DNA of 64,000 nucleotides from Mercurialis annua (Eukaryota > Streptophyta > Magnoliopsida > Malpighiales > Euphorbiaceae). This document shows, piece by piece, positions 23,828 to 36,324 of the stretch. The first letter of the stretch is position 1. Each line of letters starts with the position of its first letter. The DNA lies in the NCBI RefSeq assembly GCF_937616625.2, contig NC_065574.1, forward strand, positions 8,930,501-8,994,500, written 5' to 3'. The notes beneath the pieces were generated by a model that ran no database searches, was not told the DNA's origin, and saw only the letters and a program-made list of their open reading frames with translations. The translations under genes and the position numbers were made by a program.

Positions 23828-25189
23828 AAAATTAATTATTTCAAAGGAAGATAGCTGCCTAAAATGTTTGATTAGAAGCTATTTTTAGCTTAGATTAAAC
23901 TTAAAGTGTTCTTCTATTTTTTTCCCTTTACTAGAATGCAATAGTTTCCTGTATTGGCTATTGCAAGTTTCATGGTAAAGTCTATTATTTATTTTCTTCT
24001 TTTGAGATGCAAATACCAAAAACCTTAAAAATTCCATGATTTTGACACCTCCTATTGCTGGAAAGAAGCCAATTAAATATTTTTCATGTCTTAAATAGAA
24101 GTTGCCACTAACCAATACCAAATGACTTAAATTCGAATTCTATATTTGTAGTTTATTTGCAGTTAGTTTTAAAATGAACTTCTTCCATCAGTTAGTCCTT
24201 GAAAGTTATAAATTCTGATAAACTAGTCTAAAATTGGTCTATTGATAATAAAGTTTAGAGACTAATTTAAAAATTATTAGACTAACTTATAACAAAATTG
24301 TTTTTGGAGTTAATTAGATCGTAACTTGTAATTTGAGAGGGCATTTTAATATTTAAGTCTATACCAAAATAATCTCTCAACTGAACCTCGTTGTCAAATT
24401 CTTATTCTTGTCAACGAGGACGGTGATCTCCAAATTTTTAGTCGGAGATCATCGTTTCTTCACTCGTACATCTATATGCATTTTAAATAAACTACTTGGT
24501 TATGATGTTTCTGTTTGTTTTTTTGGTGTAGTTTTAGAATGTTTCAATGTTCATGTGTTTGTTAAAAGGCTTCTGTGGAAAAACTTTGTAATTTTATACT
24601 TGAAAAATCTTACCCAGTTTACAACTTTTACATCTACGTGCTAATCATTATTAATTTTACAATTATTTTTATAAAATATAATTTTAATTTTACACAATTG
24701 TGTTCTATATTATTATAACTTCAATATGTGATGCCTTGACTTATAATCCGCGATTTAGAAACTAAAATTTTAGCTAATTGTCACTTAATTAGGACTTTGT
24801 GTTTAAAACAAATACTCAAAAAATGCTCGTTGCGGTTGAAAAATGTTAGAAAACTTTAAAAAAGAAGGAAAATTGTTCATTGTCGCTGAGAAATGATATT
24901 GAGCCATTTTATTTTATTTTTCTTTTTTCATTTTGTACTTTTGAATAGACAAATATAATCATTTGAATTAGATTTTGATTCATATGAAATGGCTCAATCT
25001 AAATTTTTTGACTAGACAAATTCAAATTTCAATTCATATCAAAGAGGTACCGAACTCTTACCTATGTTTCAATTCGGTTTTCAATTTTGCTACTAAAATA
25101 TTTGACAAAATGACCTTCTATTTATCATATCCTTAAATTTTTATATTATTTTCTATTTATGAATTTTAGGAGTTTGATTTTTTTTAACA
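23828..25189. other. Intergenic DNA
   Basis: No gene recognised. Open frames at 23885-24121 (minus) and 24408-24644 have no domain. A short near-repeat, AAAATGCTCGTTGCGGTTGA (24820) and GTTCATTGTCGCTGAGAAAT (24875), is noted only. Confidence 0.45.
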
Positions 25190-25540
25190 AAACGATAGTA
25201 AACAGTTAGTAAAATAACTTATCTTTTATTAAACTAATAATAAACTGTTAGTAAACGGTTATAAATTAACTATACTTTATATTTAATAAATTAACTATAC
25301 TTTATCTTTAATAAATTAACTATACTTTTTAGTAAACGGTTAGTAAATTAACTTCTCTTTTCGTAATCTGATAATAAATTGTTAATAAACGGTTAATAAA
25401 TTAACTAAACTGTTAAAAAATAAACTAATAGTAAATTTATTTTTTAAGTAAACTGATAGTAAACTATTTGTAAATTGATAGTAAGCTTTTTGTTAGTAAA
25501 CCATTAGTAAACTATTAGTAAACTGATAGTAAACTTATCA
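25190..25540. repeat. Degenerate AGTAAAC repeats
   Basis: About 350 bp built of irregular copies of (A/T)TAGTAAACNGTTAGTAAA and AATTAACTATACTTTA. Copies diverge strongly and spacing varies. Confidence 0.6.
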
Positions 25541-26395
25541 TAGTTTCGCAATTAAAAAGTCTACTTTTAAAAATCAAACTGTTCAAACCGTATTTTTCAA
25601 AATGTTTACACACAGTGTGGGTATTTTTAAAAACTTTTTAAAAAAAAAGTCAATACCAAATGAATTATCAAGAATTATATTAACTTTTGTTGACTTTTTT
25701 CTTGTATAATCCGGAATCTATAAAATATTTGGAATAAAAGAAATTGTATTAATTTTATGTTGTGTCATTTGTATTTTACTCAAGCCGGAATAATTAATAG
25801 ACATTAGATTAATATATATTTATAGAGTTTTAATATTGTAAACAATGAGACTTTGCAGTCTGGTCAGCTGTAGAAGCTAAACTGACAGTGGGGTGTGGCT
25901 AGATTTCATCTAAATTAATTTTAAAAGAAGTCTATGTATTTTGAAATTTTGATAGGGGCCAAAACTTAAAGAAAAAAAAGAAAAGAGGGTCAAAACTTTA
26001 AATTAAAAAATAAATTTAGAAAGAAACAAAATACCTATAAATAAGAAAAATTTGAAAACTAAAAAAATTGACATTTGTGACTTTGATGTCTGTGGCAGAT
26101 TGATAATTTAAAATTTATATAATACAATTAAAATAATTTTATGGTATAAGCTGTTTTTTCTCGTCTTCTTCTATAAAAATGACAACCCTTTGTAAACAAA
26201 ATTACATCAACTATAAGCATCTTTTGTCGCTCTATTTTCTAAGTTGGACCCTAATCTTTGAAATAGTTTAATTTGGTCCCTCTATATATATTATTGGTGA
26301 TAAGGACTCACTCTACTAAACCGAAACTCAATATTATTGTCAAACTTCAGAATATGGACCCCCCCGCAAGCCCACGTACCTGATAATTCCGAAGT
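25541..26395. other. Intergenic DNA
   Basis: AT-rich with no recognisable gene, RNA or bounded element. Confidence 0.45.
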
Positions 26396-26520
26396 ACAAT
26401 GGCCAGCAACCCGACTTCAACCGCTCCATATTAAGAAATGATGTAGTTGGAGTTCGAATCTGCGACCTTTGTCATCCAGATGGTTGAGGTATAAACCATT
26501 AGATCAAATTCGCACGGATC
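26396..26520 (-). repeat. tRNA-like (SINE-like) fragment
   Basis: On the minus strand, TTGATCTAATGGTTTA resembles an A box and CAGATTCGAACTCC a B box about 40 bp on. Not a functional tRNA: no acceptor stem pairing was found. No tail or target duplication was identified. Confidence 0.35.
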
Positions 26521-26594
26521 TTCCTCTTATATATTGAACTTCTACCTCTGAGCTAAAATCCAAACTTGGCCAGTGGCAAAGCGCCAAATATGTT

Positions 26595-26598
<4 letters not shown>

Positions 26599-26658
<60 letters not shown>
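26599..26658. repeat. (AT)n microsatellite
   Basis: About 30 uninterrupted AT units. The minus-strand open frame over it (26504-26749) is an artefact of the repeat. Confidence 0.98.
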
Positions 26659-26659
<1 letters not shown>

Positions 26660-26661
<2 letters not shown>

Positions 26662-27626
26662 ATAATGATACCAATAAATAATATATAGTTCTGCTAATTA
26701 TGTTTATTTTATATACCAATAACCTGTTAAAACAAACACATTTAGCCAAGGTTACAGAGACAAGCTAGTCCATTTTAAAATTAAAAAATGGGATAAAGTA
26801 TTATCTATAAAATTCGAGAGGATTCCAAATTAAGCCAAACAAATCAATGATAGAAGAGTTAATTAATTGTAAATTATTTAATTAAATTGTTCTCAAACGT
26901 CATTAATGCGGTCATACTTTGTTTAATTATAACAACTCTGATTTCGTGACATATTATATATACACATATATACATAGGCAACAGATAGAGATTGGTGCCA
27001 AATCTGTTTGAGAAGAATAAGATTGGTCTCAGCTGATTGGTGACGCATAGAGATTTCTTCACGACAATACTATGTTTTGGTATTATATTCTGTAATTATT
27101 ACATGTAAAATGAGCTCCACATGAAATTCACTATTATATTACATGTATATATAATTTTATTGTAATAAATAAAAAACAAAACATACACTTGCGATTACAA
27201 GATGAAGAATTGGCCATGCATGCATGTAGAACAAAAGTGTTCAGATCAACAAGTCCATATTATTCCCAGTTGGCTCTGCCAGCCAAAAGTTTGGGTTAAT
27301 TTTTGTCATTTTTCAGGGGATAGATTTGTGCCCATGAATTCAAGATTGATGCCACTATGTGGTGTGCAATTCCTTGAACAATAAAATTCAAGGATTGTGA
27401 AGTAGCTACCAACTAAAGGAAGAATATGTAATATTTGCATCACAAGTGGACCAATTTTCTTTGCCATGAAAAATGGCTTACATAAACTTGACTAGGAGAC
27501 AGTTTGGGGGATTTCACATGATTTTTCAAACAAAATTTGGAAATTGATAGGTGGTATATATGAGAAAATAAAGACCTAGCATTTCTTTTGAAGTGGGACC
27601 AATGCCAAATCACTTGAAATGCTGGC
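26660..27626. other. Intergenic DNA
   Basis: Nothing recognised. The open frame 27202-27384 begins near an RY-like CATGCATGCATG (27217-27228) but has no domain. Confidence 0.45.
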
Positions 27627-28102
27627 AGAGGTGGGCATGAGACAGGTTGAACTGTGAACCGACTTGGTTACATCGGGTCCAAAACCGGTCAAATTTTGAA
27701 TTGGGTTCAAACTAGACCGAACTTGGAAGGAAGTTGATTTCTGGTCGGTCCAAATTTTTTATTTGGAACTGGAATCGATGATTTCAAACTGGCGGTTCCA
27801 TTTTCTAACCATATCTTTAAAAAAAACACATTTTAAATTATCCACTATATATGTATTTATAATAAATTAAATATACTATCATTACTTTTAACTATAATAA
27901 ATTACTTATTTTCAATTTAATTTCAATTTTAACTTAGTGATATGTATTTTATATTTAACTTTAAAAGTATATTTTTTAAATGGCCAAAACTATAACCCTA
28001 AATTGTACCAATTCTGAAATGGCCTAGATTCGTCCAAAAGACGGTTCAGAACCGGTTCAAGTGTTTTTTGGACCGTTAAGTTCATGGACCATAGACACCT
28101 CT
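27627..28102. mobile_element. hAT-like MITE, decayed
   Basis: It starts AGAGGTGGGCATG and ends CATAGACACCTCT, an inverted pair like the AGGGGTGGGCA/TGCCCACCCCT ends at 41396-42145. The interior has the same ACCGGTT/AACCGG-type text. I could not find a clean target duplication. Confidence 0.5.
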
Positions 28103-29379
28103 AAATGTTAAGTTAGTTGTGTCTTAACTCACTCCTTTGAGTCTATCGGACTGGTCTTCTTTCATTAATCAAGCTTGAGTTGAAGTCCCCATTTGTCGAG
28201 TCAGAAAAAGAAACCTCGAGTAGGAACACGTATTAGAGGAACGACATGGATCGAAGGTATGAAGGGAGATAGGAAAAATAACAAATCCATGATGTTAAGC
28301 AATTAAAATTGACCTTTCTCGTGCTCAAACGAAGAATCCATAACTTTTATTGTTGCCTCTTACTCTACCAGCTAATGTTGACTGAAACTGCTATCTGATA
28401 AGAGTAATTCAGTGCGTATTTTGTTTGATTTTTGCATACTTGATAATTTTATCAGTTTATTTTGTGTTTTATTATTTGTTTGAGCATTTCAGAACCAATG
28501 TGCATTTACTGAAGAAATCCGAACTGAATCGGAAGTATTTGGAAGTTGGTGAGTGTCAAAATTAAAGTAGAAGATTGAAAAGTTGTGTCAAGGCATTTTT
28601 GGTACTGTGCGAACTTATGTGTATTCGCACACATTTTCTCATGTGCTACGCGTCGCACAGGCAAATAAATTTTTGATGTTCAGTCGCCAAAGTTAGCTAA
28701 AAAGAGAATCGCGCGAGCATGAATAGGGTTGTGCGAACGAACACCCTAAGGACAAAAAGAAGGGTGCGATCGCACACCTATAAATTTGTGAGCAAAAATT
28801 ACAAAATTTATCCACAACATCAGCCGATCACCACCAAATTCAATGACATTCCTCGGTTTTCGCTAGGGCTTGATCTAATGTTGCTTGTTGAGTCGGGAGG
28901 CTTGTAAATACCACCTTTGACATCCAAGGGTTCGCTTATTATTAGATATAAACCCTATAATTAGTTTAGTTTAGTTATTTTTCATCCCTTTACTCTAATT
29001 TTTGAGATTAGAAATCAAGCGACAAAGGACACATCGATATTAGAGAGAACGACTGTTGTTTATAACATTTAAATTATAAATTCTATCTGTATGATTATTG
29101 TGTTTTCTTTGATTATGAGTAGTTAAATCCATTATTGGAGATTACTGATTTATGCTTATTTAATTGAACTGGATTCTTGCATTTTTATTAAATCGCGTAT
29201 TAATTATTATTTTTAATGCTTGACTTTTTTTGGCAAATTAATTAATTGCCATGTGTTTAATTTTAACTTGAGAGAGTTAAATTGAAACAGATCATAATAG
29301 CCATTAACATAGGAGTTAATAACGCGAGACTAAATTAATGAATACATATTTTTAGGGATTGCTTAGTAAATGCCAACTT
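28103..29379. other. Intergenic DNA, possibly an old LTR remnant
   Basis: 28430-29200 has mixed GC text (GTGCGAACTTATG..., GCACACATTTTCTCATG, CTATAAATTTGTGAG) and later GATTATGAGTAGTTAAAT, which reminds me of the end of plant LTRs. No primer site, polypurine tract, TG/CA pair or partner LTR was found. The frame 28719-28907 shows no domain. Confidence 0.3.
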
Positions 29380-29924
29380 TTTGATATTTTTGATATTTCA
29401 AATTTTTAAAATCTTCAAATTTATTTTAACCATTTTTTCATCAAAAAAAAGGCCTATCTTTTGCGGCCAAAATGGATTTTTATACCAAAGTTTTAAATAT
29501 ATCTATTCCGCTAATAGTCTAAATAAATCCTTTTTTTTAATACTAAATCTAGATGAAAATTTTGTCTTTTCTATTCGATTTTAAAAATAAAAATTAGTTG
29601 TATTTTAATATAACCCGAACCAAAAAAAAACCGAGTTGACTAATTTGGTTTGACATTTTTTATATTTTAAATTTTTAAAATCTTCAAATTTATTTTATTT
29701 TTTAATTTTCAGTTTCAATTATACCAAAGTTTTAAATATATCTATTAGGGTAATAGTCTAAATAAATCCTTAATTTTTTTTGAAAAGGTACTAAAAACCT
29801 ATAATACTAAATCTAGATGAAAAATGTGTCTTTTCAGTTCTGTTCGATTTTAAAAATAAATATTAGTTGAATTCTAATGTAATCCGAACCAAAAAAAACA
29901 ACCGAGTTGACTAATTTGGTTTGA
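29380..29924. repeat. Two ~270-bp direct repeats
   Basis: Units at about 29380-29649 and 29650-29924 share the blocks TTTTTAAAATCTTCAAATTT, ATACCAAAGTTTTAAATATA, ACTAAATCTAGATGAAAA and ACCGAGTTGACTAATTTGGT. Unit 1 has a short insert with AAAAAAAAGGCC. Repeat origin unknown. Confidence 0.75.
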
Positions 29925-31009
29925 TTTGTAAAAAGTAATTCTTTAATGTTTATGCCTATTTTGGTTCTAACCAACTGATTTTTTTAATTCGATTCAGTGG
30001 GGTAGTTTGAAAAAACTTTTTAATTCGGTTTGATTTTGGACAAAAATAGTTAAAATGTAATGTAAAATGAACCAAAATAAATGAACCAAAAACCGACCGA
30101 CCCAACCATTTCAGTTTGGTTTGAAAAATTTAATTCTTTTCTTTTCAGTTTGGTTTTGAAAAAATAATTTTTTTGGTTCATTATAATCTTAAAAATGAAT
30201 AAATTGGTTCGATTTGTCGTTCTATAATTTTTTTTGGTTTTTTTATTCCATTTTGGACATAAAAAAATGTAGTTTATTTTTGATATAAATTGAATTGAAA
30301 TAACCGGAAAAAGTAACCAAACCGACCGATGTGTTTTTGCTAAAAAATTTAATTCTTTAATTTTTTTTATTAAATTAAGTTAAAAATGAAAAATTTCAGT
30401 TCGCTTCGATATAAAAAAAATAAATCTTTGACTCGATTTTGAACGTAAAAAGATTTAGTTAAGCTTTACAGTAAACCAAATCAAAAGATTTAGATTTATT
30501 TAGACTATTACCCTAATAGATATTAAAAAAAATTTATATGATTGATTTAGACTATTACCCTAATCAAAATTTTTTTTTATGTATACAATTCTTGTCATAT
30601 ATGAGAAAAGATTAAAAAAAATTTATTTTTTTTAAAATTAAAAAATTATTTTAAAAAATTAAAAAATATTTCTTTATTATTTTATATATATTTTTTAAAA
30701 TAAATATTTAAAAATAGTTTTTTTAATAGTTATATATTTATTATTAAAATATTTTGTTAAATTTTGATTTTCATTCTCTAAAGTCCATTCACATGGAGTA
30801 GAGGGGGAATGGATGATTCCTATTAAAGGGTAATCACTTTCCCATTCCTTAATATAATTTGACAAAATAAATACAAATAATGAAAATTATTTTCATTTCC
30901 ATTTTCTTTTTATGTGGCGAATCAAACGGCCATAAAACTCTAATAGTTGAATTTATTCTTTTAAAAAATATTTTCACCGTTTTTTATTTCGATATTTTTG
31001 TTTTCGGCG
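29925..31009. other. AT-rich repeat debris
   Basis: 30000-30480 is rich in AACCGAACC/GGTTCGGTT-like text as in decayed hAT-type MITEs. A short direct repeat TTTAGACTATTACCCTAAT occurs at 30498 and 30547. 30880-31009 shows no gene. Confidence 0.4.
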
Positions 31010-31331
31010 TTTCCGTTTGTCCACTAAAAAATGAAGGTAAGACACATGGACCTACAACAGAACTTCTAGCCACCATCTTGCGGAGTAGCTACTGCTTGAT
31101 GCTTTCTTTAGCACTCCACCACATTTTCAACTTAATTAACTGCACACTCTGATTAAATTCGATAAGCATCCATTGCCCCTCACCTTCACATATCTACAAT
31201 ATTTGCATATGAAATAGCACACAGATACAATTTACTGTCTTTTGAAGAACAGCAAGGCTCTTCATATGCATTAGAAACTGATTTTAAACTCCATTGGAAG
31301 GAGAATGTCCGATTATTCCACAAATCGACGT
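31010..31331 (-). pseudogene. BOR pseudogene fragment (exons 8-9 with introns)
   Basis: This aligns in order with 19620-19960 of the BOR gene: intron end and exon 9 (GCTTGATGCTTTCTTTAGCA identical), the intron with ATTCGATAAGCAT and CACATATCTA, then exon 8 (GAACAGCAAGGCTCTT, ACTCCATTGGAAGGAG). Exon 9 has lost about 40 bp and exon 8 carries several changes, including AGGAAG to AGAATG. No open frame. It ends at 31331, inside exon 8, where a MITE begins. Confidence 0.88.
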
Positions 31332-31548
31332 CAGATATTAAACATTCTGGATCACTGAACTTACCTGTTATTACAGAAAGAGTATCAAATTTCATTTTGT
31401 AACAAAAAGATCACGTAGTTACACGTTTTATTACAACGGGTGGCAAACCAAAATTATAAAAAAGGATATAACTGAATGACCTTTTTGTAATTCACGATAA
31501 GTTCAGTGACCTTTTTATTTTACAAAATTTAACCGAATCCACTGCAAC
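31332..31548 (-). mobile_element. Truncated MITE inside the BOR pseudogene fragment
   Basis: It begins CAGATATTAAACATTCTGG, the same end as the MITE at 60910-61278, and follows that element through CACTGAACTTACCTGTTATTA and TTCACGATAAGTTCAGTGAC to about ACCGAATCCACTGC. The rest of the element and of exon 8 is missing. It sits at the same base of exon 8 as the copy at 61 kb. Confidence 0.75.
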
Positions 31549-31839
31549 AATTTTGTATCTTTAACTATCAATAGCACACTAAATTGGGAAATTTAGACGA
31601 TTTTATTACTAAAATAAAGAAAATTTTAGAAAAAACTAAATTTAAAGGTTATATCATATTGTTTTTCTATTTGGACAATTTCAAACAAGTTCTTTAGTAT
31701 CATAAGGAAAGTCTTGTTGCTGGTCCTAACATGATAATCACCCTTTTTCTGTACATCAGATATATATAATATGATCATATTTTTTTTGATAATTTAATAT
31801 GATCATATTGCATTAAGTTTTTCCTACAAAGTTATTCAG
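31549..31839. other. Intergenic DNA
   Basis: Nothing recognised in this AT-rich stretch. Confidence 0.4.
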
Positions 31840-31950
31840 AATTGATAAAGGTACGGATGATGCCTTGCTGGTCCTAAATGACTGATTCAGTCTAACTTTC
31901 TCCGGAGAAAAATTTAAAAAGCCCACTATTAAGGAAATCCAGTTTTATAT
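31840..31950 (+). repeat. Copy of the F-box 2 3' flank
   Basis: GAATTGATAAAGGTACGGAT, GATGCCTTGCT, TCAGTCTAACTTTCTCCGG and GGAAATCCAGTTTTAT match 46706-46820 downstream of F-box 2, with a few changes and a small insertion. No F-box coding text accompanies it. Confidence 0.8.
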
Positions 31951-32036
31951 AATTAACAGAAATATAATTTCATTTATGTGAAAATTAATAATTTCATTAT
32001 GTATATAGATAAATAGTTTAGTATATATTTTTATAG

Positions 32037-32286
32037 GAAAAAGGGCCATTTATGCCTCTAAGATTTATCTCCAGGATCAAATAAGCCCTTAACGTTTTTA
32101 AAACTGAACAATCAAACCCCCCAATTTCGACAATTAGACCCCTAACGTCTCATTTATAAATCAAAATGAGGCCTGGTTGTTCACTATTTTAAAAAGTTGG
32201 GGGAATTATTTGAACCTTTCCGAACGTTGAGAGCTTACTTGATTTACGAGCCAAACCTTATTAGGGGCGTAAATGACCCTTTTTCC
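32037..32286. mobile_element. MITE (GGGTCATTTATGCC family), copy 1
   Basis: The ends GGAAAAAGGGCCATTTATGCC-like and GGCGTAAATGACCCTTTTTCC are inverted. The interior AAGCCCTTAACG, GAACAATCAAACC and CATTTATAAATCAAAATG matches the MITE at 35983-36258 in order. Target duplication unclear because of the T run on the right. Confidence 0.75.
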
Positions 32287-32376
32287 TTTTTTTTTATAAT
32301 TACGAATTATTTGTTTAAAGTTTAATAATAAAAATCTAATATGGATGTAATAAATTAAAAATAGAATGAGTATATA

Positions 32377-34633
32377 GAGAAAATTAGGAAAAATACTCCC
32401 TTTTTGAAAATAATATGATTTCCTATCTCAATAAGGAAAAGATGGAGAAAATACCTCACCCTTTTAATATAATTATTTTTTTTACTTTAAGACATGTTTA
32501 TATTATAATTATACCTACTTCTTATTATTATTTTACTCTAATTATATTTCTTTTACTCTAACCAAATTTTATTATAACACCTGTCACTTTTTTCTCTCTC
32601 ATTCTTTTTCTTTTCTCTTTCTTCTTCTTTCTCTTCTCTGCTTTCTTTTGTTTCGCCATTTTTCTTCTTTTTCTTCTACTTCCTCTTCTTCTTCTTCTTT
32701 ATTCTTTTTTCTTTTCTATTTTTATTTTTTTCTTCGCCGTCGTTTCTTCATCGATCCGCCGTCGCTCCGCCACCGTTCCGATGTCACTCCGTCGTTCTTT
32801 CATATTTGATTTTAGCAATTTTTTTCTTAATTCGTTTTGATAAGTACAATTTATTTTAACTTTCAGATCTAAATAAATTACTCTTGATTTTTTTTCAACT
32901 TTTGATCTAAAAATCTGCATAAAAAACAATGTTATGATGAAAAAAACGATTTTCTACACAAAAAATAATTTTCTGCAAAAAAACAGCATCTGCTTATCAT
33001 ATAATTATCACTGCATTATCATGTCATTATTATAAAACTGAGGAGAAAACTATTTTTTTTATAAAAAAAGTCTGATTATCATATGAGTATCACTGCATTA
33101 TAACACTATGATAACTAGATGATAATTAAATATGATAAGGTTATGATAATTGGTTGATAACGTACGTGAAAATATAATTACAAAAAATTCATGAAATCAG
33201 TGATAACCAGATGATAATTAAATAATAAAGTTATGATAATAACATGATAATATGATACCTATATAGAAAAAAATTACATAAAAATTGTGATAACTGGATG
33301 ATAATGAAGTATGATAAGATTATGATAATTGGATGATAACGTACGTGAAAATATAATTACAAAAACATTCATGATATCAGTGATAACCAGATGATAATTA
33401 AATAATAAAGTTATGATAATAGCATGATAATATGATACCTATATGGAAAAAAAATTACATAAAAATTATGATAACGAGATGATAATGTGAAGATAATATG
33501 ATAATAAAATTATAATAGTATGATGATATATACTTGCATGAAAAAAAAAATTACAAAAAAATATGATAATGAGATGATAATAATCTGCTACATACGATAC
33601 TGATAATGACATGATAATAAGATGACAATGCAATATGATACATTGATAATTATATGATAAGGTGAAACTGTGATAATCATATGATAATGTAATACTGTGA
33701 TAATCATATGATAATGTAATACTGTGATAATTATATGATAATATGATATTATATTTTGTCTAATATTACCTAACAGTATCATCACATTATCATATAATAA
33801 TATGCTACATATGATATTAATAATGACACGGTAATAAGATGCTAATGCAATATGATACATTGATAATTACATGTTAAGGTGAAGCTGTGATAATCATATG
33901 ATAAAGTGATACAGTGATAATTATATGATAAGGTGATCATGTGATTTTGTCTTATATTATCCAGCAGTTTCATCACATTATCATACAATAATTTGCTACA
34001 TAAGATATTGATAATGACATGATAATAAAATGTCAATGAAATATGACATACTGATAATTACATATTAAGGTGAAGCTGTGATAATCATATGATAAGGTGA
34101 TACGGTGATAATCATATGATAATGTGATATTGTAATTTTTTATTTAGATCATACAATTTTTGACTATGTTATTAATATAATAAAATATCTAAGTAGTAGC
34201 ATAAATTTTTAAATTATAAAATATTTGATAATACTAAAATAAATGAGAAGAAAATATTTTAGTTGTTGGTAATTTATAATCTGTATATTTATTAATTTAA
34301 TGAATGAAGAAATAAAAAAAAAACTGGACATTTGAATAAAAAATAATTAAATTTGTCAACAATTTGTAGTGAACACATCACATGTATGGTACGCAGAAAG
34401 AGAAAGAGAAAGAGAAAGGAGAAAGAGAGAGTGGGAGAGAAAGAGAGTGTGAAGGAGAGAGAAAAAAAAGTGTCAGGTTGCACATGTTATAGTCAGAGTA
34501 TTGTTCTAATTTTTTTAGACACGGGAGTACAAACATAATAAAATTAAAAACGTGATGTATTTTCATTGACTTTTCTACATTGAGATATAAAACCCTATTA
34601 TTTTTCTATTTGAGGTAAATTTCTAAATCTCCC
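32377..34633. mobile_element. Mutator-like TIR element, copy 2 (non-autonomous)
   Basis: Same family as 11701-14421. The left end GAGAAAATTAGGAAAAAT and right end (read backwards GGGAGATTTAGAAATTTACC) form a ~95-bp imperfect TIR. A perfect 9-bp duplication GAGTATATA lies at 32368-32376 and 34634-34642. A pyrimidine tract (32589-32740) near the left and a purine tract (34394-34470) near the right mirror each other. No transposase was found. Confidence 0.88.
33060..34135. repeat. GATAAT-like repeat field in Mutator-like copy 2
   Basis: Irregular repeats of ATATGATAATGTGATA and GATAATTATATGATAAGGTG. Within it two ~160-bp units near 33135 and 33300 are almost identical (GGATGATAACGTACGTGAAA in each), and longer units recur near 33590, 33790 and 33990. 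The field is shorter than in copy 1 and built of different unit variants. Confidence 0.85.
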
Positions 34634-34642
34634 GAGTATATA

Positions 34643-35543
34643 TGTATATAAATTGGGTTCTTCGGTTATAGTTTCGGTTATTCGGTCCGGTATGGATCTC
34701 AGTACGGAGATTTACTTAAGATCCGAAACCGCATCAATTAAATTTTCGGTTCGATTCGGTTCGTGGAAAGTCAATAGTCAACATATATTTTTCAGTTCTT
34801 GATATTTTCAGTTCGAATTTGGTGATCTCGGGGACCCGTACACAGCTCTAACGTCGATATAACTTCAATTTGATATAAAGAAGATCGAATTTGATGGTCG
34901 CAGTATGGAGAACGAGCCGCAAAAGATGAACATACTATAAGCGTTTTTGAGAAAATTTCAATTGGTAAATGTGAAATTAAGCATATACGAGATATATATA
35001 TAGAGGATGGGTTGGAAAAAGTTCAATCCAGTTCCTCCTTATCTTCCTTAGTCTCAAATGAATGCTTGTGTTCTTGGATTTGTTTTAATTTTAATTAAAC
35101 AACCACTTTCAAAAATTAATAAAACATTATTTACACATCCAAAAATTAAATAATTAATTGACAATTTAAATTACACTTTAAATTATGTTATTCATAATTT
35201 TATTCACAATTTTAAATATTTAAAATATATCTGAACCACGAAACTTTTTAAATCTAGTCTTTGAACTTTTATTCCTTAAAATCGTTCATTATTCAAACTT
35301 TTCAACCGCCAATATACTTAATTGATTAAAAGTGAGTCTAATTAACCCTTAATTATGTTTATTAGCTTATTAAAAATTCAGATTGTTACATAAACTGTAA
35401 TTATAAAAGCAAATTAATAAATTTATAAACATAACAAAAATAATGCACCAACAGTGGCGATTATCACATTACAATTACGCATAGTTAAAATGTAATGGCA
35501 ATAATAGAACTTAAAAAAAAAGGCCTAATGTCCCTAAAAAAAA
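34643..35543. other. Intergenic DNA
   Basis: 34660-34860 has TTCGGTTATTCGG/CCGAAACC text as in decayed hAT-type MITEs. The rest is AT-rich without a recognised feature. Confidence 0.4.
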
Positions 35544-35926
35544 AGGCCTAATGGTAAATAAAAACCAAACCTTTACGACTTGTTGCAATTATATCCAAAC
35601 TTTTTAATTTTTGCAATAATATCCAAATTGCATTTTTTTGTTGCAATAATATCCAAATTGTATTTTTTTGTAGCAATAATAGTCAAATTGATGGCTAAAC
35701 TTGTTGTTTTCAATTAAGATATTAGGCTATTATTATGTGTTGATGTATAATAATATAGTAAAAGTCACCAAAAAAATGGCAAAAAACTCAAAAAAATCAT
35801 ATAAAAAGTGCAATTTGGATATTATTACAACAAAATAATACAATTTGGATATTATTGTAAAAATTATTAGGTTTGGATATAATTGCAAAAAGTCGTAAAG
35901 GTTTGGGTTTTTTTCCCATTAAGCCC
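35544..35926. mobile_element. Foldback MITE (AGGCCTAAT family)
   Basis: The left AGGCCTAATGGTAAATAAA, ACCTTTACGACTTGTTGCAA is mirrored by TCGTAAAGGTTTGGG and CCCATTAAGCCC at the right. The interior holds repeated CAATAATATCCAAATTG. The left end AGGCCTAATG is present twice (35521 and 35544). Confidence 0.75.
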
Positions 35927-35982
35927 AAAATAAATTAACAGTATAAGCATATTATGGATGGGTAAATGTATTGATATAAAAA

Positions 35983-36258
35983 GGGAAAAGGGTCATTTAT
36001 GCCCTTAAGATTTGCCTTCAGGATCAAGCAAGCCCTCAACGTCCGGAAAGGTTCAAATATGCCCCCAACGTCTTAAAAAATGAACAATCAGGCCCTCCAA
36101 TTTTGACAATCAGGCCCCCAACGTTTCATTTATAAGTCAAAATGGGGGCCTGGTTGTTCACTTTTTAAGACGTTGGGGGTATATGTGAACCTTTCTAAAC
36201 GTTGAGGGCTTACTTGATCCTTAAGGCAAACGTTAGGGGCATAAATGACCCTTTTCCC
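35983..36258. mobile_element. MITE with 9-bp target duplication (GGGTCATTTATGCC family), copy 2
   Basis: The ends GGGAAAAGGGTCATTTATGCC-like and its inverse form a long TIR; nearly the whole element folds back. A perfect 9-bp duplication ATATAAAAA lies at 35974-35982 and 36259-36267, which fits Mutator-type transposition. It lies 66 bp upstream of the F-box 1 start codon. Confidence 0.85.
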
Positions 36259-36324
36259 ATATAAAAACCAAAGTATACCAAAGAAAACCCTAAATTTTGA
36301 CTGCTTGGCCATTGAAGAATAAGA

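Noticed and set aside
26504..26749. Minus-strand open frame of 81 codons
   Set aside because: Its middle is a translation of the (AT)n microsatellite.
28719..28907. 62-codon plus-strand frame
   Set aside because: No domain; lies in a possible old LTR remnant.
34353..34566. Overlapping frames rich in Lys/Arg/Glu or Ser/Phe/Leu
   Set aside because: They are translations of the purine/pyrimidine tract near the right end of the Mutator-like element.
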